A DNA stretch of 64,000 bases from Flavobacterium notoginsengisoli. GTDB taxonomy: Bacteria; Bacteroidota; Bacteroidia; Flavobacteriales; Flavobacteriaceae. The stretch is taken from NCBI RefSeq assembly GCF_014207905.1, contig NZ_JACHLB010000001.1, positions 1,428,723 to 1,492,722 on the forward strand, written 5' to 3'. The notes under the pieces were generated by a model, which worked only from the letters and a program-made list of their open reading frames with translations, ran no database searches and was not told the DNA's origin. The translations under genes were made by a program, and so were the position numbers. Every line of letters starts with the position of its first letter. Within the stretch, counting starts at the first letter, position 1. Positions 59,018 through 64,000 of this stretch are shown in pieces.

Positions 59018-59105
59018 TCTTTAAATCTTCTAACAAGTGGTTCGAATTCTGTATCGTCAGGGTCACTATAAAATAAAAAAAGCCTGAGAATCTACATTCT
59101 CAGGC
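59018..59105 (+). other. Degenerate tRNA 3' end plus terminator (possible insertion scar)
   Basis: GGTTCGAAT (59040-59048), then AGGGTCACTA (59059-59068) resembles the T-arm and acceptor end of the tRNA-Arg at 57453 but without a functional stem. It is followed by a 30-base terminator (AAAAAAGCCTGAGAAT with ATTCTCAGGCTTTTTT). There is no matching 5' half, so it is not a functional tRNA. Confidence 0.45.
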
Positions 59106-59110
59106 TTTTT

Positions 59111-59731
59111 TTATTCAGTTTTTGTAATAATGCAAACACCATTTATTCCTAAAATGCCATATTTTTTATAAGCTTTTAAGCCGCGAATTACTTCGCTTTT
59201 GAATTTAGGGTCTTCAGCATTTTCCATTATAAATTTTGCTACATTTTTATTTCCTTTTGGTAATTTTTCTATTAAACCATAACCGTTTGTAATCCCTCTA
59301 TCAACTATATACTTTTTACTGTTAATTATTGTGATAGATTTACGTCTTATATAATTTCTATTGAGAATTTTTCTATCGACATATACAGTTCCATTGCTTT
59401 TATCAACAAGTTCTTTTTTGTTTTTAGCTAAATATATTCTTTTGTTTTCCAAATAGTCTAGATTATATATTTTTAGATTGTTTTGTTCTACATCAGTTAA
59501 GTTTCCAATTTCAATTGTTAAGATTCCATTTTCTTTGAAATACTTTCTTTTAAAACTAAAGATTTTACTTCCGTGAGTTGGTATATTTTGAAATTCAGCT
59601 ATTGAATCATTTAAAAATCTAATAATATGTTCTCTTGGATTTTCCGATGAGAATGAAGTATAAAAGGTATTCGAATCCTGTGAGTAAGAATTCAAAGTTG
59701 ATAAAACGATAAAAAAAAGAATTTTCTTCAT
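59111..59731 (-). CDS. Exported protein with TonB-plug-like C-terminus
   Basis: The 206-residue protein (start at ATG 59731; the ORF extends 7 codons upstream) has a signal peptide (ILFFIVLSTLNSYSQ). Most of it is not recognised. Its last 20 residues (LKAYKKYGILGINGVCIITK) match the YGxxGxNGVIIIxTK motif that marks the plug domain of TonB-dependent receptors in Bacteroidota, but there is no barrel. It may be a stand-alone plug-type or DUF-class protein, as seen with some BlaR1-linked proteins. No clear functional link to neighbours. Confidence 0.7.
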   Translation of the reverse strand: MKKILFFIVLSTLNSYSQDSNTFYTSFSSENPREHIIRFLNDSIAEFQNIPTHGSKIFSFKRKYFKENGILTIEIGNLTDVEQNNLKIYNLDYLENKRIYLAKNKKELVDKSNGTVYVDRKILNRNYIRRKSITIINSKKYIVDRGITNGYGLIEKLPKGNKNVAKFIMENAEDPKFKSEVIRGLKAYKKYGILGINGVCIITKTE

Positions 59732-59902
59732 TTCAGATTTTGAAAATACCAATATTTAAAGGAAATTTTTGTTGGAATCCCATCAAGGATTTTTTTGCAT
59801 CAATTATTTTAAATTAGCCCTAAACAGTCTAAATACAAAACCATTTTCAAATTATGCATAACTTCCTCGTCTTGCCAAACGTTGTTGTTTTCAAGAATAT
59901 TA

Positions 59903-61150
59903 TTAATCGGGGTTATTGCCGTCTTCAAGCCCTTTTTCAATTAGTTTTTGATTTTCTTTAGTTTTAAGTGTTGGACTTGGATTGTTTTCCAAAGTAAGAG
60001 CAGTCCAATAGCGAACCGATGAACTCTGATGTTTAAGCAGAGATAGCATTATATCAATACTTGCATTATCAGTTCTGCCATTCAAAGCCCTTACAAGTTC
60101 TCCAAGTGAGTCTTTGTCTTTTGTCTTTTTCAATGCTGTTTGCAAGTTTTCCAAAATTTCATCACTTGCTAATAAAGGCTGTTCAAATGCAAAAAAATAA
60201 TAATTTTCAGGTTTAGGATTGTTCTCGATTATTGACAGCCATAGCTTCAAGTTATCAATGTTTTTTGAATTGAATAGGGCTTCTAAAACATCTTCATCCA
60301 TTTTGTTTTTATCCACTAAAGAAATCAAATATTTTCTGTCTTTTTGAGTTGGACTATTTGCGAGAGCTTCTAGAGAAATTCTTTTTGTTTTTTCATTTTC
60401 AATCAGAGGTTTGAGTAATTCCAAAAGATTTCCCATTTGTAATTCTTTAACTGTATATATGGCATAACCTTTTAAATTAATATCCCAAGTTGCAACTGCG
60501 TCTTTTACAATTTTTTCTGTTTGAAAATTGTTGGCTGTTTTAGAAAGACTTTGAATGGCGAGGACTTTTGCCTTATTATTATCTAAATTTATTTTTCGAT
60601 AAGCAGTTTGTTTAATTGAGTCTTTGTCCAATTGCATATACATTGGAAACATATGTGCATCCCCAAAGTCTTCATTTTTCACCAGAAAATCAAATAATTC
60701 ATCAGTATGGTTCGTTTTCAAACTTAATAAAGCCATTCCTGACCAAATTAAATTTCCTTTTTCTTTTTCCGTTTTTATTTTTCCTAAAAGAGTGTTTTCC
60801 TTGGATTTGTCATTTGTTGATGCAATTAATAAATAGGCGAGAATTCGATTGTATGAATTTTGGGAATTCAATAAATTATCAATGTTTGATTTGTAAAGAT
60901 TTTCATTTTTAAAATTTAGCATTGAATAATTATTAAAGTCCGTTCCTTTCAAAGACTCAAACAATTGAGTATTGTCACTATGGGGAGTTAAAATTAATGG
61001 GTATTCCTGAAATAATTTATTTAGTTTTTCTTCAGTTAAATCAGATTTTACAATTTTTTCAAAATCATTTTTGAAGTCAGAAACCGTTTTTTCTTGGGCG
61101 AAAACTGATAAGGTCAATATTGAAAAAATTATAATGAGTATTTTCTTCAT
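59903..61150 (-). CDS. Exported HEAT-like repeat protein
   Basis: The 415-residue protein has a signal peptide (ILIIIFSILTLSVFAQ) and a solenoid of helical pairs: LNSQNSYNRILAYLLIASTN, KVLAIQSLSKTANNFQTEKI, GYAIYTVKELQMGNLLELLK, SVRYWTALTLENNPSP, typical of HEAT or armadillo-type repeats. The start is taken at ATG 61150 (12 residues after the first ORF Met) since it gives a clean signal. No enzyme motif. It may bind another exported protein. Downstream is an IR-free gap of 150 bases. Confidence 0.75.
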   Translation of the reverse strand: MKKILIIIFSILTLSVFAQEKTVSDFKNDFEKIVKSDLTEEKLNKLFQEYPLILTPHSDNTQLFESLKGTDFNNYSMLNFKNENLYKSNIDNLLNSQNSYNRILAYLLIASTNDKSKENTLLGKIKTEKEKGNLIWSGMALLSLKTNHTDELFDFLVKNEDFGDAHMFPMYMQLDKDSIKQTAYRKINLDNNKAKVLAIQSLSKTANNFQTEKIVKDAVATWDINLKGYAIYTVKELQMGNLLELLKPLIENEKTKRISLEALANSPTQKDRKYLISLVDKNKMDEDVLEALFNSKNIDNLKLWLSIIENNPKPENYYFFAFEQPLLASDEILENLQTALKKTKDKDSLGELVRALNGRTDNASIDIMLSLLKHQSSSVRYWTALTLENNPSPTLKTKENQKLIEKGLEDGNNPD

Positions 61151-61219
61151 ATCAGTAGTGTTTAAAAATTGTTGTGCAAAACGCATTGATGCTAAATGTA
61201 GTTTTAGTGCTATTACTGC

Positions 61220-61780
61220 CTAGCGATTCTGGTTTTTAATTAGACTATTTCTTAAAGTATAAGTTACCAGATTTTTTATATTCTCATGGGTATTATTATA
61301 TTTTTTATTCTCCAATTCAAAGTTCATTTTTTTTAATATTGATACAGAATTAATATTGTCAGAAGACGGAAAAGCAGTTATGATTTTTGCTTTTATTTTT
61401 TCAAATGCATATTCTATTACTTTTTTGATTGCTTCAGTCATTATTCCTTTGCCTTGAAATTCACTCAACATTTCATATCCTATTTCTACAATTTCATTTT
61501 CGATATCAAAATTCCATAAACAAATCGAACCAATTAGATCGTTATTTCCTTTTTCAGTTATAATCCAATAAATGCATTCATTTTTCGCAATTAAATTTTG
61601 CATTTTGATTATATATTCTTCTGCTTTTTTTAAACTTGAGGAATTCTCTCTTCCAACAAAAGCATTTACAATTGCATCAGAATGTAATTTATGAATTAAA
61701 GCAACATCAGTTTTTTCAATATTTCTTAATACTAATCTTTCGGTAACTAGTTTAGGGAAATCTTTAAAATTCAATTCCAT
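61220..61780 (-). CDS. GNAT N-acetyltransferase (RimJ/RimL-type)
   Basis: The 186-residue protein starts ELNFKDFPKLVTERLVLRNI, the typical entry of the Acetyltransf_3 (RimJ/RimL) family. It has a Q/RxxGxG/A-like acetyl-CoA site at FQGKGIMTEAIKKVIEYAFE (113-132), preceded by IGYEMLSE. NINSVSILKKMNFELENK (about 145-162) is the last core strand. The acceptor could be a ribosomal protein N-terminus or a small molecule. The gene is separate from the HEAT protein by 70 bases on the same strand. Confidence 0.87.
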   Translation of the reverse strand: MELNFKDFPKLVTERLVLRNIEKTDVALIHKLHSDAIVNAFVGRENSSSLKKAEEYIIKMQNLIAKNECIYWIITEKGNNDLIGSICLWNFDIENEIVEIGYEMLSEFQGKGIMTEAIKKVIEYAFEKIKAKIITAFPSSDNINSVSILKKMNFELENKKYNNTHENIKNLVTYTLRNSLIKNQNR

Positions 61781-61890
61781 TCTGTACTTTTTTTGATTGA
61801 TTTTTGATTTGGATTTTTGGCTTTTGCTCCGGCTTTTTATGTTTTGTAAATTTTACATTTAGCTAATAAAGTGGATATTATTACCGACGA

Positions 61891-62256
61891 TTATTTTAAG
61901 TCGTTTCTAAATCCCATAGGAATCAAATCTTTTTCTCTAAGATTTAGCTCTTTTCCTTTGAATTCTTGGAATATTAATAATGCGCTCTCACTATTTTCAA
62001 TACCAAGCTCAGAATTTGCTTTGCCCCAGCTATATAATGCAATTTCTAAATTTGTCATAATTAGTCCAGGTTTTACTTGTAATCCATTATATTCTTTTCC
62101 TTTGATTTTTGTGAAAAAGTCTAATTTTCCACCTTCTTTTGTTTCAGCAAGAATGAAGGTTTTGATTTCTGCCTGAGACCTTTTTTCCTTATTTAAATTT
62201 TGTGAAAAGCTATAAGTACCAATAAGAAGTAAAAGGAGTAAGATATTTTTTTTCAT
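61891..62256 (-). CDS. Small exported protein, unknown
   Basis: The 121-residue protein has a signal peptide (NILLLLLLIGTYSFSQ) followed by QNLNKEKRSQAEIKTFILAE and GLIMTNLEIALYSWGKANSE, with no recognisable family. It is conserved-looking in composition but I cannot assign a role. It is 8 bases from another small exported gene, read in the same direction, so the two are probably an operon. Confidence 0.7.
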   Translation of the reverse strand: MKKNILLLLLLIGTYSFSQNLNKEKRSQAEIKTFILAETKEGGKLDFFTKIKGKEYNGLQVKPGLIMTNLEIALYSWGKANSELGIENSESALLIFQEFKGKELNLREKDLIPMGFRNDLK

Positions 62257-62264
62257 AAGTTGTT

Positions 62265-62687
62265 TTATTTTCTTTTATATATTAAAACTTTATACCACAT
62301 TTCTTTAGATATAGGATTTTCCATGTCCCATTCTCTGTATAAATATTCATTATCTGTCCAAACTCCTTTCGTTTCAGGATTTTCTTTTGCGTTTTCAAGT
62401 ATGAGCTTATTATTTTCTTTATTTAGGGTAGATACAATTAGAGCTAATTCATAGTATTCATTGTCATTTTTAGTTCCAGTTGGTTTTAAATAAAGACAGC
62501 CCTTTCTTTTTGCAAAAATAGATTCAGATATCGAATCTGTTTCAATGGTTAAACCAACAGATTTGGCGTATTCCACAAATTCAATTTTATCTGATTTTAA
62601 TAGCTTTTCATATGTTTTTTTGTCAAATGATTGAGAGTAGAAATTTTGAGCAAAGACAATTATTATAAATGTGATGAATGTTTTCAT
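62265..62687 (-). CDS. Small exported protein, unknown
   Basis: The 140-residue protein has a signal peptide (TFITFIIIVFAQNFYSQ; start at ATG 62687, ten residues inside the first ORF Met) and a short mature part with KLLKSDKIEFVEYAKSVGLT, FAKRKGCLYLKPTGTKND and LYREWDMENPISKEMWYKVL. I do not recognise a family. It lies upstream of the gene at 61891 with an 8-base gap. Confidence 0.7.
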   Translation of the reverse strand: MKTFITFIIIVFAQNFYSQSFDKKTYEKLLKSDKIEFVEYAKSVGLTIETDSISESIFAKRKGCLYLKPTGTKNDNEYYELALIVSTLNKENNKLILENAKENPETKGVWTDNEYLYREWDMENPISKEMWYKVLIYKRK

Positions 62688-62746
62688 TTGTTGTTGCTTA
62701 GTTTTGATTTTCAAAAACAGGCTTTTGCTACACCCTATGTTGATTT

Positions 62747-63334
62747 TTAATCTTTTATTACTTTCGTTTTAGACATTACATCATGAATTCCATTTCTTGA
62801 AAAAAAGAATGAAACCCTGTCAAAAGGAATTAATCTGCAAAATGTTCTGTTTACAATATCGCTCAGTTCTGCTTTTTCTCCTTCTAAATTTACAACTTTG
62901 GTTTTGGTTATAATTTTCCCCAATGTTTTTTGATACTTGTGTTCTAAAACTATATAATAGATTGCAATAAAGATTAATAGTGCTGCGATTCTGTATATTG
63001 CTCTTTCATATTGAGCTGTTAGAGAAAGTAAAGATTCTATGTTGGGACTAATAGAAAAATATAAAACGAATACTAGTATAAAATCTATCAGAAAATTTAC
63101 AAATCTAATTTTTGAATGAACCGTATTATTTTCTACTTTATCAAGTTTTTGTTTTTGAAGTTCTAATTTTGCCTCAATTTCTTTAATTCGATTTATGTCA
63201 ATATTTCGAGACGCAATTTCTTCTTTTGCAGCTTCAATGGCCAATATTTGATATTTTCCAATATCTACGGTCACAATTTTAATTAATTCTTCATCCGTTT
63301 TATTTGACATTACTTTTGTAAAATTATTTTCCAT
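62747..63334 (-). CDS. RDD-family membrane protein
   Basis: The 195-residue protein has a soluble N-terminal helical part (DEELIKIVTVDIGKYQILAI, RIKEIEAKLELQKQKLDKVE). The RDD domain follows from about residue 75: RFVNFLIDFILVFVLYFSIS is the R-xx-D-like first helix, then IYRIAALLIFIAIYYIVLEH and QKTLGKIITKTKVVNLEGEK, TFCRLIPFDRVSFFF. The family has been linked to ion transport but its function is not settled. Its predicted cytosolic N-terminus is unusual. No close operon partner. Confidence 0.85.
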   Translation of the reverse strand: MENNFTKVMSNKTDEELIKIVTVDIGKYQILAIEAAKEEIASRNIDINRIKEIEAKLELQKQKLDKVENNTVHSKIRFVNFLIDFILVFVLYFSISPNIESLLSLTAQYERAIYRIAALLIFIAIYYIVLEHKYQKTLGKIITKTKVVNLEGEKAELSDIVNRTFCRLIPFDRVSFFFSRNGIHDVMSKTKVIKD

Positions 63335-63394
63335 TTTCTGCTGTTTGTTTTTTGTTAAGTTAAAAGCTAGGATTTTAATTTCCGAATGTAATTT

Positions 63395-64000
63395 TTACTG
63401 CTTTATCACAATATTACGAAACCAGACATCGTTTCCATGATCTTGTAAAGCTATTTTTCCTTTTTTAAATGTTCCAAAACCTGGCCAAGTAGCAAATTTA
63501 CTTTCGGCGATTAATTTTTTAAAATTATCATCCCAAAGTGTTGTTTCAACTACTTTTACGCCATTTAGAATTAGTATTAATTTTTCATTCTTATTGATAA
63601 TTTCGGCGGTATTCCACTCTCCAACAGGTTTTACAGGTTCAGAATTGCTTTTAATCAAATCGTATAAATCTCCGGCGCGGTGTTTTGTGATTTTTCCGTC
63701 TGGATGGCCATCATTGTCTAAGACTTGCATTTCTAAGCCAGTGCTATACGTGTTTTTGTATTCGGGAAGATTTTCATTCACATAAAAAATAATGCCGCTA
63801 TTGCCATTTGGTGAGATTTTCCAATCTAGTTTTAAATGAAAATTCTCAAATTCAGCATCCGTTACCAAATCTCCACCTTTTCCATTTTTAATAGCTTTAG
63901 GATCAAAATGAAGAATTCCGCCTTTTTCTACTTTCCATCCAGATTCTGCCGTTTTTTCACTGTAAATATGCCAGCCTTTTAGTGTTTTTCCATCAAAAAG
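63395..64000 (-). CDS. DUF1080 (3-keto-disaccharide hydrolase) domain protein, 3' part
   Basis: The frame runs past base 64000, so only the C-terminal 201 residues are seen. LFDGKTLKGWHIY is the classic entry of DUF1080, followed by GWKVEKGGILHFDPKA, TDAEFENFHLKLDWKISPNG, NSGIIFYVNE, GLEMQVLDNDGHPDGKITKH, RAGDLYDLI, then VVETTLWDDNFKKLI and IALQDHGNDVWFRNIVIKQ at the end. The fold is a concanavalin-like beta-sandwich; members act on 3-keto-glycosides. The signal peptide and the 5' neighbour are outside the window. Confidence 0.9.
   Translation of the reverse strand, partial: LFDGKTLKGWHIYSEKTAESGWKVEKGGILHFDPKAIKNGKGGDLVTDAEFENFHLKLDWKISPNGNSGIIFYVNENLPEYKNTYSTGLEMQVLDNDGHPDGKITKHRAGDLYDLIKSNSEPVKPVGEWNTAEIINKNEKLILILNGVKVVETTLWDDNFKKLIAESKFATWPGFGTFKKGKIALQDHGNDVWFRNIVIKQ

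Noticed and set aside
59018..59105. A functional tRNA at the degenerate tRNA-like 3' end
   Set aside because: There is no matching 5' acceptor, D arm or anticodon stem.

Overview
The window is a gene-dense, low-GC chromosomal segment from a member of the Bacteroidota, almost certainly the genus Flavobacterium. The grounds are the gliding genes gldB and gldC, Bacteroidota -7 promoter boxes of the form TAnnTTTG in front of many genes, a DUF5916 protein, a YkuD_2-type L,D-transpeptidase, an FtsZ with a long C-terminal extension, a DnaG primase without zinc ligands, and intergenic inverted repeats of the kind seen in Flavobacterium chromosomes. Product names come from reading motifs in the translated sequence; no database search was run.

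Layout. 1-13.3 kb holds mostly minus-strand housekeeping genes: the 5' part of a SNF2 helicase, a map-methyltransferase pair, DUF445, gpmI, DUF5916, two convergent L,D-transpeptidases, a GNAT enzyme, two identical tRNA-Gly genes and pepE. 13.4-19.3 kb is a plus-strand operon of four tandem secreted CarboxypepD_reg-like proteins, a DUF6702 protein and an M1 metallopeptidase. 19.4-22.5 kb holds tatA, a PAP2 phosphatase, a PhyH-type dioxygenase, an O-methyltransferase and a small lipoprotein. 22.6-26.3 kb is a YceI/porin locus whose two promoters carry identical Crp/Fnr-like palindromes at identical positions. 26.4-32.3 kb has rlmN, a lipoprotein, a polyprenyl diphosphate synthase and an ECF sigma factor with a putative membrane anti-sigma partner and an envelope protein. 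32.4-39.8 kb has dnaG, a NarL-type regulator, nadE, gldB-gldC, a membrane protein, engB and an alpha/beta hydrolase.

40.0-56.7 kb is a complete dcw (division and cell wall) cluster: mraZ, rsmH, ftsL, ftsI, murE, mraY, murD, [four-helix-bundle gene], ftsW, murG, murC, ftsQ, ftsA, ftsZ. It is preceded by a run of GTGG boxes that look like the MraZ operator. The genes make lipid II (murE, mraY, murD, murG, murC), polymerise and cross-link septal peptidoglycan (ftsW, ftsI) and build the divisome (ftsL, ftsQ, ftsA, ftsZ). The most unusual feature is a four-helix-bundle (23S IVS-type) gene that fills the murD-ftsW gap and is bracketed by 32-bp inverted repeats with one mismatch.

56.9-64 kb is yqeY and a tRNA-Arg, followed by an AT-rich accessory tail: a leucine-rich-repeat protein, several small exported proteins, a HEAT-like protein, a GNAT enzyme, an RDD membrane protein and the 3' part of a DUF1080 protein. 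A degenerate copy of a tRNA 3' end plus a terminator lies beyond the LRR gene, which hints at an insertion or a lost tandem tRNA.

No transposase, phage gene, CRISPR array or rRNA was seen. The strongest candidates for something new are the IR-bounded four-helix-bundle cassette in the dcw cluster, the twin Crp/Fnr-like YceI promoters, and the tandem CarboxypepD_reg/DUF6702/M1 operon.
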